The notes below the pieces were generated by a model. It saw nothing but the letters and a program-made list of their open reading frames with translations. It was not told the DNA's origin and made no database searches. A program made the translations under genes and the position numbers. Below are positions 24,399-37,395 of a stretch of DNA of 64,000 nucleotides, one piece after another. Source of the stretch: Parasponia andersonii (lineage: Eukaryota > Streptophyta > Magnoliopsida > Rosales > Cannabaceae); the NCBI GenBank assembly GCA_002914805.1, contig JXTB01000899.1:1-64000 (forward strand), given 5' to 3'. Numbering within the stretch: the stretch's first letter is position 1; each line of letters begins with the position of its first letter.

Positions 24399-24605
24399 AT
24401 GTCGACTTTAGAACTTCTGCAAGAAATAATGATACTTATTCAAAAGAATGAAGATGCGATTGCGTACTCTATTCAAGAAAATGAAAATGTGATTAGAAGA
24501 AAATGATGATGGGACTACGGAACCTATGATGATGCGATTGCGGAAAGTATTCAACAAAATGAAGATGCGATAACAGGACTCATTCAAGAAAATGAATTTG
24601 CATAG
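24399..24605 (+). pseudogene. Short repeat-bearing reading frame, unknown
   Basis: I do not recognise this. One frame runs MSTLELLQEIMILIQKNEDA and repeats a unit of about 12-13 residues, IQ(K/E/Q)NEDAI, four times (IQKNEDAIAYS, IQENENVI, IQQNEDAITGL, IQENEFA). Two adjacent TGA codons at 24504-24509 split it. The opposite strand is also open for 96 codons, so coding strand and status are unsure. It lies 500 bp after EDS1, in a stretch without a counterpart in the inverted EDS1 copy. It could be a degenerated gene fragment or a chance minisatellite of ~36-39 bp. Confidence 0.35.
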
Positions 24606-24769
24606 TACCACCACCATTACTATCACCGAACTTGCCACTGACCTGGGGTTTAAAATGTAAAAAAAGAATTTCAATTTTACAGAACTTATTTCGCACATCA
24701 GCGACCATTTTAAGCAACAATTGCTAGTTCGTTTACCCCGTAATCATTGTAAATGTCATGTTCTAAAAC

Positions 24770-25165
24770 ATACCAAGTTTAATAAAGCATTATAAATGTC
24801 ATGTCATTGATTAAAAAAAATATATATATGTCGTTAACTTGATTGACTAACGTTATACGTAACAACAAACAGAAATTAGTTTACAATTACTATATTAAGA
24901 GAAGGAAAAAAAAAAAAAAAACTTTGCAAAACCAGAGCTAGGCTAGTGTTGATGGATTATGCCAACACCGGCCTCAAAGACTTAATCCTAACCCTAATTT
25001 GGGTCTCTAAGCAGCAACATGGATCCTTAAAGAAGGTTCTGGATGTGTCCCATGACGACACTCGAGCGAATATGGAGAAGGTCCCTGCTGAGAGAAACTC
25101 CCAATCTTGATGGGGCCTTGGTGAAACCAACCTATTGATGGCACTGTTTTGGTTCTCCAAAGACA
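24770..25165. repeat. Block shared with 52975-53345 in inverted orientation
   Basis: Matches the reverse complement of 52975-53345, including an A-run and the words AAAACCAGAGCT, GATGGATTATGCCAAC and CAACATGGATCCT. It is part of the inverted duplication that also holds the EDS1 last exon. No protein is recognised. The remaining spacers around it (24606-24769 and 25166-25287) hold nothing I can assign. Confidence 0.75.
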
Positions 25166-25287
25166 TAAGGTTGAAGATGGTATGTTTTTGCCATCTTTAC
25201 TTTCAGAGAATAAAATGAAACTTCAAAATTTCATGTTTTATAAACTTGGTATGTTTTTGCTTTAGAATTTCGAGTTTGGTAAAAAAC

Positions 25288-26944
25288 TCTTATAAATTTT
25301 TATGCGCGTACGTATTGAACAAGTGATAAAGTGAAGAATAAAAATATCGTTCTCACAGAGAAATTGCTATAATGCATTAAGTACTAACCTACACTAGTTA
25401 TCAATTTATCCAAATAATCAATTTTAAAATAAAATTCTAAAATTAAAATTTAAACTAAAAGAAAACAAGAAAATAAATAAATAAAATTAAAGAGTGCAAA
25501 TAATTTATCAAATCGCCAATGAAAATAAACCTAGGATTACAATTTTCACTATATGTATGCCTGAATCACTAGTTACCCTATTTGAATTACTATTTAACCC
25601 GAACTATCAATCAAGAATGCTAGCGTATCTACAAGCCTCTTCCGATAGTCATGTAAAAATATTTCCTCTAATTAATTCACTATATTCTTATGTGAATTAG
25701 ATTAAGAAAAGATTCATTAAGAGTAACGTCTTTCAACAATTGCACATGTTATATAGATATATTCTTATTCTACATAAACTCATATAAGCATGATCATGTG
25801 TTATCCTATCTAAGTCTAAATTTGAAATTCCTTTTCCAAGTTTATACAAATTACCAATATCAATTTAAGTGATGATCAAGCACTCAAAAGCATTAAGAGC
25901 AAGATAGAATAAGCAATTCGTAAATTAAAATTGTAAAATCAAAGAGAAAACATCATAATTCAAACTGCATATAGAGATCCCATTGAAATCCTAGAAAATT
26001 AATTTAGTTCATATCTAAAATAACAAAACTAAAAATAAAAATTTGCGATATAATGAAAAACTAAAACAAACAAACAAGGGTTGAGCAGAGTGGGGAATGC
26101 TTGAGAATAATTGTAAGCTTCCTCTTTTAATTTGGCCTCCAATTGCTCTCTCTGGGCTATTGTATTTCTTTCTCTAGAATGGTGTATTTTTCCTTTTAGT
26201 CCCGTAGCCCTTTTATAGCTGAAGAAAGAAAGTGTTTAAGTTGTACAAGGATTCCAATATTCAACTCTGATTGGTTGTGTGATGTATCACTTTTCCATTT
26301 ACTCTCTTTCTCTCTCTCTCTCTTTCTCCTCATGTTTCTATTCAAAATTTGATACTTTGGCAATTATCCATACGGCACATTTTCGTGAGCTTGGCACATT
26401 CTGGGGCTATGATTGCCTGAAGAGAACTCTGACTTTGAGTAGGTGATGTGGCATTTTTTCGTTGGAACAAAACCCGGTTGTACCATGGCCGAGAAGCACC
26501 AGATTAGACACAAAAGCTATCCTCCATCACTTTCTTATGCGTGGGCCCCGGCTATCCCATATGTTGCATTTCCCAGTCTCAGCCTCTGTGCGTGAAGTGC
26601 ACTCTCCAATCAAAACCATTAATCCGATTGATCCAACGGCTAAGCTTTAATCCGAATTTCCCTTTTTTTTTTCCTTCTTTTCTATTTAATCTAAATCAAA
26701 TCAAAATTAAATTAAATCAAAAACCTAAATCTAATAAACATATATTTCAAATTAAATTAACTTAAACTAATTAAATTAAAACACCTAATCCTAATAAAAT
26801 AACATAAAATTCAATAAAACTAAATCTAAACCAAAATAAAATAAAACAACTTAAATTACTTAAAATCTAAATTAAAATTACTCTAAGACACACATTTTTA
26901 ATGAATAAAATAGCACAATTAACTCTATTTTCATAGAGTTATCA
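25288..26944 (-). repeat. 3' LTR of the Athila-type element
   Basis: 1,657 bp, homologous to 35754-37390. It ends in AGAGTTATCA on the + strand. The purine tract expected for priming lies just inside, in minus-strand reading, after 26945. It contains a (TC)n run near 26305-26325. Confidence 0.9.
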
Positions 26945-28500
26945 CACTCCCAAACTTGAATTTTTGCTAGTCCTCGAGCAAAAGAAGAAAGAAAACCTAA
27001 ACAAAACTTCTAAACACCTAAACACGTCCCAAACCATGACCAAGTTCAATTCTCAAAATTTGCCTCAAAGATTTCACATAATATAAAGCTCAAAGAAAAA
27101 CCCCGAATACTGTAAATGGTCTAGAATTTCAATTCAAATGTCAATCTGATTCCACTATAGATTCCTTGAGTGTGTGAATAAATAATTACATTTAATCATA
27201 TGCAACTCAGATCAGTTTATGCAAACAAGTAAGTTATAACAAATCTCAAGATAAAAATATATAAACTCCATAAGCCTACCTTTCATACCACTCTCAACTA
27301 ATGTAGACTAACATTGCATCAAAAATCATTAGGACTCTATTAAGCTTGTAACATATGACTAGGGTAATAGGTAAGATAATAGATATTTTTATGGCTCAAA
27401 TCACTCTAAGTACGTATATAATTCTCGGATCTTTATACTACTCAACTCAACACTTTATTGATATAACACTTCCAAACTTATTTTCTAATTTCTTCTTTTA
27501 CTCCACATTTTCTATTTTTTTTTTCACTTCTTTTTTTTCCTCACATGGGTATAGTACTTTCTTCTTCTTTTTTTTTTTTGTTTTTTTTCTTTTCATGCCT
27601 CAAAAAAATAATTCTCCTCAAGACCACCCTTCCTCCCATATCACATATCTCAATAATATTTTCAACAAAAATCACAATTGTGCTCATGGTGCAGGGTAAA
27701 ATGTTGGAATCTATTTAAAAGCTAGACTAAAATATGGGTGTCAAAGAAAAGGTCAATATAGGCTCAAAAGATAAATTAAGGAAAAATAATTATCAAGAAT
27801 AAACTTGAAAGGCTCAAACGATCTAGAGACGGCCTAAATCATGTCTCTAATGCAATGCAATTTAGGATTTCGCCTCAAGTGATAATCAAACAAGTTCTAG
27901 AGTTTATTAATGAGATATCAAAGAATGTACTTAATTCACGTAAACTTTCGCTAAGTAAGCAAAATAATTAAATGCAACTATTCATGTGCTCAAAATTTCA
28001 AAGAATCATAAGCAAATCCAAACTAACACAGAATCAAGCACACAGACAAAAATAACATTCATCATTCTTCCAAGAACCTTATTTAGTTAAATCAAATTCT
28101 TATCATTGGCATTCGATAATCAAATTAGGTCATGAACACAAAACTAAACTATTTTTTTAATTTAAATTTTTTGATTTTTTTAATTAATTTAATTTAATTT
28201 ATTTTTTAAATTAATTTTTTTATTGTGAAAATTTTGACTCCCTACCCCCAAACTTAAAATTAATATTGTCCTCAATGTTAAAAATAATAATAAAAAAAGG
28301 TAAAAAAAAATTCCTCAAATTTTCACACGCATGTGGAGGCTTCTAATTGAATCATTGAAGTACACATACAAAACAAAACAAACAAAACATAACAAAAGAA
28401 AAGAAACCTAATAAAGTAAAAATTAAAAGGAAAGGAAAAAGTTCATAGGTTGCCTCCCAAAAAGCGCTTGATTTTAAGTCGTCAACCTGACTCTCTGTTG
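26945..28500 (-). other. Non-coding 3' internal region of the Athila-type element
   Basis: About 1.5 kb between integrase and 3' LTR with T-rich low-complexity tracts (27500-27600). Athila elements often carry an extra ORF here; none is supported. Confidence 0.6.
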
Positions 28501-28502
28501 CT

Positions 28503-31370
28503 TCAGTTCGGGTTGGACAAAGTAATGGAGGTCTTTTCCCGATCAAACTCTCCTCCATAATAATGCTTAAGCCATTGTCCATTAACCTTGAAAATTCGCT
28601 TGGACCCTTCATCTTCAACCTCTATAGCTCCATATGGAAACACTTGGGTGACACGAAATGGTCTCGACCACCTGGACTTGAGCTTCCTTAGAAATAATTT
28701 CAACCATGGATTGAAGAGGAGCACTCAGTGACCTAGTTCAAATCGACGATCTAGTATCTTCTTATCATGCCACCTTTTCGTCTTCTCCTTATATAGCTTT
28801 GCATTTTCATAAGCTTGGAGGCGAAACTCTTCCATTTCATTCAACTGCAAGAGACGTTTAACACCAGCAACTTGCATATCAAAATTAAGCTTCTTAATTG
28901 CCGAGTACATGTGATGCTCTAACTCTACTGGAAGATGACACACTTTTCCAAAGACCAATCGATGCGGAGACATACTGATTGATATATGCAGTTCTATATG
29001 CCTACAATGCATCGTCTAACCTCCTAGACCAATCCTTTCTATTGGGAGACACTATTTTTTCAAGAATTCTCTTCACTTCTCAGTTGGAAATCTCAATTTG
29101 CCCACTTGTCTGCAGATGATAAGCTGTAGCAATCTTGTGAGTCACACCATATTTAGCAAGAAGGGCTTCAAAATTCTTATTACAAAAATGTGTCCCCTCA
29201 TCACTGATAATAGCTCATGGTGTACCAAAACGATTAAAGATATTCTTCTTCAAGAAATTCATCACCACTTTAGAATCGTTGGTTAGTAATGCTACAGCTT
29301 CCACCCATTTGGACACATAATCTAATGCTACTAGGATGTAAAGATTACCAAAGGATAGAATGAATGGTCCTATGAAATCCATACACCAGACATCAAAGAT
29401 TTCCACTTCTAAAATATTATTGAGCGGCATTTCATAGCGACGAAAAATATTACCTACTCTTTGACACCGATCACACCTCGAGACAAAATAATGAGCATCT
29501 TTAAACAGTGTAGGCCAATAGAATCCTGATTGGAAGACTTTTGCTGCAGTCCTTTTGCCTCCAAAATGACTTCCATACTCAGAAGTGTGACAGCGACATA
29601 GTATGTCTTCTATTTCTTCCTTTAGAACACACCTCCATATAATTTTGTCAGTACATTGCTTGAATTAAAATGGTTCATCCCAGAAATAATATTTCACATC
29701 ATGTAGAAACTTTTTCTTCTGCTAGAATGTAAGATCTAGAGGTAACTATTTGCTTACAAGGTAATTAACATAGTCTGCATACCACGGGATACCATACTCG
29801 ATGCTAAAGAGTTGCTCATCAGGAAAAGACTCATTGATTAGAGTAGTATCTCTTTTTTTATTTCCATTCTCCAATCTTGAGAGGTGGTCTGCCACTTAAT
29901 TTTCTATTCCTTTTCAATCTCGCACTTCAAGATCAAATTCTTGTAATAGGAGTATCCACCTAATCAACCTTGGCTTTGCGTCCTTTTTGGCAATGAGGTA
30001 TGTAATTGCAGAGTGATCTGTGTAAACAATTACTTTAGTCCCAATAAGATAGGATCTAAATTTGTCAAAAGCAAATACCACAGCCAACAACTCTTTCTCA
30101 GTAGTCGTGTAGTTGAGTTGAGCATTGTTCAATGTCTTGCTAGAGTAATAAATAGCATGAAACATCTTTTCCTTGCACTGCCCCAAAACTGTGCCAACTG
30201 CATAATTGCTTGCATCGCACATGAGCTCAAAAGGAATAAACTAGTCTGGCGCAACAATGATAGGAGCTGCCACTTGCTTGTTCTTCAAAGTGGTAAAGGC
30301 TTTAAGGTATACTTCATTAAAATTAAAGACTTTACCTTTTTCCAGCAAGTTATACAGTGGTTTGGCAATCTTTGAAAAATCCCTGATGAATCTTCTATAA
30401 ATCCCAGTTTGTCCAAGAAAACTACGAACTCCTTTTACATTTACGGGTGGAGGAAGTTTCTCAATAGTCTCTATCTTTGCTTTGTCAACTTCAATTCCTT
30501 TTTTCGAAACCCGATGCCTAAGTACAATACCCTCTTGGACTATGAAATAACATTTCTCCCAGTTTAGTTCCAAATTAGTATCTTCATAATGTTTCAATAC
30601 TAGAGCTAAATTATGTAGACACATGTCAAATGAATCACCGAAAACTGAGAAATTATCCATGAATACCTCTAAATATTGCTCCACCATATCGGTAAAGATC
30701 GCCATCATGTATCATTGAAAGGTAGCTGGAGCATTGCATAGGTCAAAGGGCATTCTTCTGAAAGCAAAAGTTCTATAGGGTAAGTAAATATGGTTTTCTC
30801 CTGATCTTCTGGCGATATGGCAATCTGATTATACCCCGAGTATCCATCCAAGAAATAATAGAAATCATATCCTGCTAATCTGTCGAGCATCTGATCAATA
30901 AAGGACAATGGAAAATGATCCTTCCGAGTTGCTTTATTTAATTTTTGATAGTCTATACAAACTCTCCACCTGGTTACTGTTCTTGTTGGAATAAGCTCGT
31001 TGTTCTCGTTAGCTACCACCGTCATACCACCCTTCTTCGGAAAACATTGTACTAGGCTTACCCATGAGCTATCAAAAATTGGGTAAATAATCCCGGCATC
31101 TAACTACTTTATTATCTCCTTTTTGACTACTTCTTTCATAATTGGATTTAAATGCCATTGATGCTCCACTGTAGCCTTATGATTATCTTCTAGCAGAATT
31201 TTATGCATATAAAAGGATGGACTAATGCCTCGAATCTCTGCTATCGACCACCCCAAAGCTCTCTTGTATTCTTTCAACACTCTTAACAATTTCTCCTCCT
31301 GTGTGTCATCAAGATCGGCTGAAATTATAACAAGAAGAGTAGAGAACTTGCCTAAGAAAGCATAGCTCAA
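28503..31370 (-). mobile_element. pol region (RT, RNase H, integrase) of the Athila-type element
   Basis: In transcript order: an RT lead-in (KEYKRALGWSIAEIRGISP), RT with WRVCIDYQKLNKATRKDHFP and IDQMLDRLAGYDFYYFLDGY, then LGQTGIYRRFIRDFSKIAKP, RNase H ([20 protein letters not shown]), integrase core ([17 protein letters not shown]) and an integrase C-terminus with KSRWSRPFRVTQVFPYGAIE. The order RT-RH-IN is that of Ty3/Gypsy. Broken in several places. Confidence 0.85.
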
Positions 31371-31437
31371 ATGACTCGGTAACGGCTTTAGTTCTAAAGA
31401 TGGCGGTTCTTCAATAGATGGCTTAGTATGAGGTTCA

Positions 31438-33237
31438 TGTTGGGATTTTTGCCCTAAAAAGCAGATTTCTAATTTTACCCTTTTAAGTATAAATAACTTT
31501 CTCTTATATAAAATTATGATATTTGTTAGATTAAACTATCTTAGTTGAATAATTTATTCATCTGAAAAAGATTCCATGACTTTATATGTGTATAAAGAAA
31601 CAATATGATTAAGTGTTAATTATGGGAAGACTTGTTTCTTTATCTAAGTCTAAATGAAGTAGTTTACAATCTGTAAATAAGGATAGAATACTTTATTTAC
31701 TATAGGTTGTAGTGTTTGTCTATCTCAACGAGAATGATGTGTCTCAAATCATTGAAGTATCTGACTTCTGATAGAAACACTAATACAACATAAACAAGTT
31801 ATATGTATTGAACTGGACCAAGTAATATAAAGAATTGGAGTGCCGTAACTCAATTCTTATATTATCACAAACTAGCTCTTAGCATATAGATCTTAATCCT
31901 TGATGTTTGACTGAACTTGCTTTCATGGGTTATAGCCTTTTGATTTGTTAAAAGACTAACCTCTATGAAATTAGAGGTGAACTCTGGTATATTGGAGGTA
32001 ATGGCTTATGAATTGTTAGGAACACCAAATAGTTAAGGGCACTATATATTAATGCCACTTTAGGCTCTTTCAAGATTCATGGAATAATTAAATCTAAGAT
32101 CTTAGTATTCAATTTGTAAATTGCTTGATAATTTTGTCTAAATGGCTATTGAGAATAAAATTATCGACAACATTATTCCTTGATAGAAAGATGGTAACTT
32201 AAAAGTAAATAAGTGTTGGAGAGGTATTACGGTAATTTCACATATCCAACTACGGCATTGTATAGGGATTCTATATGTAGTATAGAATATGCTAGATAAA
32301 TCGGTTAATCAAGGTTAGTTGATTAAATCTCTATAAAAGGCATGACATTTAATCTAAGAGTGCAGTATTGGGCCTTTAGTAGAGTATCCCCTTTACTAAT
32401 AATATTTATATAAATACCATAATAAGAGTTATTATGTATTTATCATATTATTATAGCTTAGATTATTTGGATCCATTAGGTCCCTTGTCTAGCTCAATTA
32501 AGCTCATTAATTGGTTGGTGGTATTTGTGAAATTAGTTTCATGAAACTGTGTAAAATAATAATTCTACATAGAAGTTAGTATTTTTATAAATAAGTTTCA
32601 TGAGTTGGACATATTTATAAAAATACACCCAAAGCCCAAATGGGAGAACAAGCCCAATCCTAATTGGACTAGGGTTAGCAGTTTTGGGTCCCATATACAT
32701 AAGGTATATGAGAGAAAAAACTGCACAATAACTCTTAGAGAGTCACACGCATAGACACAGGGAGAGAGGGAGGAAAATCGGCCAAGGCTGAGAAAGAGAG
32801 GAGAGAAAAAGTTTCCTACTATCTCACAGTCCCATCTCACATCTCAGTGTTCCATAGGATCAAGAAGGCATTCTTGATCATTTTCCAATGAAGGTTTCGA
32901 CTTGGTGCCCACTCACCTCATCAACCAAGAGCAAGAGCATAGATAAGAAGATCTATGGTTGGAGGTTTGATCACCATCAATAAAGAGATCAAGGAGGAAC
33001 ACGCTACAAGAGGTAAACCCTAATCTCATCTCTAGGGATTTGTATCTAGATTTGATTTATGTTGTACATGATCCTGTATATGATGCATGTGTGTTATATG
33101 GTTATGAAAACTGTTTTCATGTAAAATTTTAAAACCTAAATCCGCTAATTTTTCCGTTGCGTTCATGATATGATCATGTATTTTTCATATCTACATGCAT
33201 ACATGATTGACCTAAGTGTTAGATCAATTTACCAATA
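31438..33237. mobile_element. Solo-LTR-like insertion inside the Athila-type element
   Basis: A 1,800-bp block with ends TGTTGG...CCAATA (imperfect inverse of TGTTGG) flanked by GTTCA at 31433-31437 and 33238-33242, a perfect 5-bp target duplication. It interrupts the Athila sequence between protease and RT regions. It has no coding content. Termini and a start like TGTTGGGATTTTTGCCC suggest a Copia-type LTR. Confidence 0.8.
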
Positions 33238-33239
33238 GT

Positions 33240-35580
33240 TCACTGCCCGATGGTCGCTCTAAAACTTCAAATTTTTGCTTAGTCTTATTAAATTGAGGCA
33301 CGGCATTTAGCAAGCTTAAATACTCACTGGCTTCTAGTATCTTCACATTAAATGAATTAATTAATGAATCTTCAAGTAGGTCTCCAATAGTGGTATTCCT
33401 ATAAGCTTCATCAACTACTCTGTCAACTATATCAATACGAAAACAGTCTTCAGAGTTACTTGGAAACTTCATTGCCTTGAACACATTGAATGTTACCTCC
33501 TCATTTTGTATTCTCATGGTCAGCTCTCATTTTTGTACGTCAATGAGTGTTCTTCCAGTGGCAAGGAATGGCCTACCCAAAATCAAAGGAATTTCTCAAT
33601 CTTCCTCCATGTCCAACACAATAAAGTCTGCAGGAAAAATAAACTTATCAACCTTGACCAAAACATCCTTGACTATTCCCCTTGGGTATGTAAAAGATCT
33701 ATCGGCTACCTGCAGGGTGACAGTGGTTGGTCTTGCCTCCCCTAAACCCAATCTTTTAAATATGGTTAGTGGCATCAAGTTTATACTGGCTCCCAAATCA
33801 CATAATGCTCGCCCAGAAAATTGCTCACCAATTCTGTACGGAATAGTAAAGCTCCTAGGATCTTTTAGCTTTAGAGGTTATTTGTTAAGAAGTATAGGGC
33901 TGCATTCCTCTGTAAGAGCTACTGTCTCAAATTCTCCCAACCTTTTCTTTTTAGATAGAATATCTTTCATGAATTTAACGTAGCTGGGCATTTGCTCCAG
34001 AGCTTCTGCGAATAGGATATTAATATGCAACTTCTTTAATATCTCCAAAAACCTTGAGAACTGCTAGTCAAGATTCTTCTTCTAAAATCTCTGTGGGAAT
34101 GGTGGCGGTGGTTTATATGATTTCATCTCAGGCTTAGATGTTGCTTTTGGTAAGCTCTTCTCATGCGGTTTCTCTTCAATATTCCCGCCCTCAGTCCTAA
34201 CAGGTTCCTGCACTTCTTTACCACTTCTCAAGGTGATTACTTTGCACTGCTCTTTGTTTTCTCTCTTTGGATTCACCTCAGTATTCCCTGCTAGTGTTCC
34301 TTGAGGACGGTTATTAACAGCATTGGCTAATTGACCCAACTGCATCTCAAAAGATCTCAATGTTGCAGCTTGGTTTTGAAGAATTGCATCGTTCTTAGCC
34401 ATATACTACATAAACATCTCCTCAAGTGATGGCTTTTTCTCTTGCTATGGTGGCAGGGCTTGTTGCGTAAATCCAGGTGGAGGCATAAAATGTCCAGCTG
34501 AAGTGGACCCTTGGTTATTGGTGTTATTCTAAGAAAAATTAGGGCGATTTTTCCATCCTAGGTTGTAGAAATTAGAGTAGGGATTGTTCTGTTGTCGATT
34601 GAAGTTGTTGACATACTGTGCTGATTAAATAGTAAGAGGACATTGGCCAATCATATGATTGTCACCGTAATTCTCACAAATTGTATATGGCCTATGTGTT
34701 GTCTGAATTCCCATCGAGTCAATCTTCTTGGATAAAGCATTAACTTGTGTTGCTAAGGATGCCATAGTCTCCAATTCATTTATGCTGGCTGCCCTATTTG
34801 GATTCATTCTTTCTAACGACCACTGGTAATCATTGGCTGCCATCTCCTCCAATAGGTCATATGCTTCTTCAGTCGATTTCCCCATCAAGGCACCTCCAGC
34901 TGCTAAATCAACTATTGTTCTTAAATGTCCCATCAGGCCATTATAGAACGTTTGAACTAATAACCACTTCGGGATTCCATGATGTGGGCATCTTCTCAAC
35001 ATGTCTTTATACTACTCCCAAGCCTTATACAGTGATTCATTGTCAAATTGGACGAAGAAAGTGATATCATTTTGCAGCTCGGCTGTCTTTGTTGGTGGAA
35101 AAAATTTTGCCAGAAACTTCTATGCCAAATCATCCTATGTAGTGATTGACCCAGCTAGTAAAGAGTTTAACTAGCTCTTAGCTTTATCCTGTAGAGAGAA
35201 AGGGAAAAGCCGCAACCTGATTGCATTATTAGAAGCTCCGTTGTACTTGAAAGTATCGCAAATTTCCAGAAAATTCACAATATGATGGTTCGGATCATCA
35301 CTAGGTAATCCTCCAAATTGGACTGAGCTCTGAATCATTTGAATAATAGCAGGCTTCAGTTCGAAGTTATTAGCATTAATGGTAGGTCTTCAAATACTTG
35401 AACTGAGGCCATCAATCAATGGGATAGCATAATCACACAGAGGCTTTGTCTCGTCTTGATCACCCATTAGTGCTGGAGGATTTGCTTGTCGATTTTTTGC
35501 TCTTCGAATCTCCCTTAGCGTTCTTTCAATTTCAAGATCTAACGGTAAAAGCTCCCAACTTCTCGTACGTCTCATGTACT
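33240..35580 (-). mobile_element. gag and protease region of the Athila-type element
   Basis: gag shows the Athila-style start (KPLCDYAIPLIDGLSSSI), a GHLRTIVDLAAGGALMGKS-type core and a KVITLRSGKEVQEP linker; the protease part shows MGASINLMPLTIFKRLGLGE, the DSGA-like region with the usual flap context. Broken in several places. Confidence 0.8.
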
Positions 35581-35728
35581 GCTAAAGGGTACTTGAGATT
35601 ATAAAAAATAATAATAAATAAATAAATAAATAAAAATAAAATAAAATAATACTAATATTAATAAAATAAAAGTTTGAATTAAATCTCAATTAATCGATAT
35701 TAGTATCAACAAAAAATTATAAAATAAT

Positions 35729-35746
35729 TTCCCCGGCAACGGTGCC
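35729..35746 (-). other. Primer-binding site of the Athila-type element
   Basis: CCCCGGCAACGGTGCCA on the + strand is the reverse of a tRNA-Asp-type PBS, 7-8 bp from the 5' LTR. Confidence 0.8.
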
Positions 35747-35753
35747 AAAAACT

Positions 35754-37390
35754 TGTTATAAATTTTTATACGCATGCGTACGTATCGAATAAATAATAAA
35801 GTAATGAATAAAGATATCGTTTCCACAGAGAAATTGCTATAATGCGTTAAGTACTAACCTACACTAATTATTAATTTATCCAAACAATCAATTTAAAAAA
35901 AAAAAATCTAAAATTAAAATTTAAACTAAAAGAAAACAAGAAAATAAATAAATAAAATTAAAGAGTGCAAATAATTTATCAAATCCCAATGAAAATAAAC
36001 CTAGGATTATAATTTTCACTCTATGTATGCCTAAATCACTAGTTACCCTCTTTGAATTACTATTTAACCCGAATTGTCAATCAAGAACCCTAGTGTATCT
36101 ACAAGCCTCTTCCTATAATCATGTAAAAATATCTCCTCTAAATAATTCACTATATTCTTATGTGAATTAGATTAAGAAAAGATTCATTAAAAGTAAGGTC
36201 TTTCAACAATTGCACATGTTATATAGGTATATTTCTATCCTACATAAACTCATATAAGCATGATCATGTATTATTCTATCCAGGTCTAAATCTGAAATTC
36301 TTTTTCCAAATGCATACAAATTACCAATACCAATTTAAGCGGTGATCAAGCACTCAAATGCATTAAGAGTAAGATAGAATAAGCAATTCGTAAATTAAAA
36401 TTGCAAAATCAAAGAGAAAACATCATAATTCAAACTGCATATAGAGATCTCATTGCAATCCTAGAAAATTAATTTAGTTCATAACTAAAATAACAAAACT
36501 AAAAATAAAAATTTGCGACATAATGAAAAACTAAAACAAACAAATAAAGGTTGAGCAAAGTAGGGAATATTTGAGAATAATTGCAAGCCTCCTCTTCCAA
36601 TTTGGCCTCCAAGTACTCTCTCTAGACTATTGTGTTCCTCTCTCTATAATGGTGTGTTTTTTCCTTTAGCTCTGTAGTCCTTTTATAGCTGAAGAAAGAG
36701 AATGTTTAAGTTGTACAAAGATTCCAATATTCAACTCTGATTGGTGTCACTTTTCCATTTACTCTCCTTCTCTCTCTCTTTCTCCTTATGTTTCTATTCA
36801 AAATCTGATACTTTGGTAATTATCCGATACAGCACATTTTCGTGAGCTTAGCACGTTCTGGGGCTATGATTGGTTGAAGAGAACTCTGACTTTGACTAGA
36901 TGATGTGGCGTTTTTTCATTAGAACAAAATATGGTTGTACCATGACTGAGAAGCACCAGATTAGACACAAAAGCTATCACTTTCTTACGCGTGGGCTTCG
37001 GCTGTCCCCTATGTTACCTTCCCCACTCTCAGCCTTTGTGCGTGAAGTGCACTCTTCAATCAAAACCGTTAATCCGATTGATCCAACAGCTAAACTGTAA
37101 TCCGAATTTCCCTTTTTTTTTTCCTTCTTTTCTATTTAACCTAAATCAAATCAAAATTAAATTAAATCAAAAATCTAAATCTAATAAACATATATTTCAA
37201 ATTAAATTAACTTAAACTAATTAAATTAAAACACCTAATCCTAACAAAATAACATAAAATTCAATAAAACTAAATCTAAACCAAAATAAAATAAAACAAC
37301 TTAAATTACTTAAAATCTAAATTAAAATTATTCTAGGACACACATTATGAATAAAATAGAACAATTAACTCTATTTTCATAGAGTTATCA
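35754..37390 (-). repeat. 5' LTR of the Athila-type element
   Basis: 1,637 bp. Its + strand starts TGTTATAAAT and ends AGAGTTATCA. Confidence 0.9.
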
Positions 37391-37395
37391 GAAAC

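Larger units (their letters stand above)
25288..37390 (-). mobile_element. Athila-type Ty3/Gypsy element with both LTRs
   Basis: Fossil element in minus orientation, 12.1 kb. 5' LTR 37390-35754, PBS about 35746-35729 (tRNA-Asp type), gag about 35580-34080 (e.g. RRCPHHGIPKWLLVQTFYNGL), protease region about 33990-33240, RT about 31370-30240, RNase H about 30222-29914, integrase about 29430-28503, a non-coding stretch to the 3' LTR, and 3' LTR 26944-25288. Flanks read AAAAC at 25283-25287 and GAAAC at 37391-37395, a near-perfect 5-bp target duplication. The LTRs differ at roughly 6% by eye, so it is younger than the Tat-type element. No envelope-like frame is seen. It is broken in several places and carries a nested insertion at 31438-33237. 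Confidence 0.9.

Noticed and set aside
27355-27699. 114-codon frame as an Athila envelope-like protein
   Set aside because: It is on the strand opposite to the element and consists mainly of Phe from T runs.
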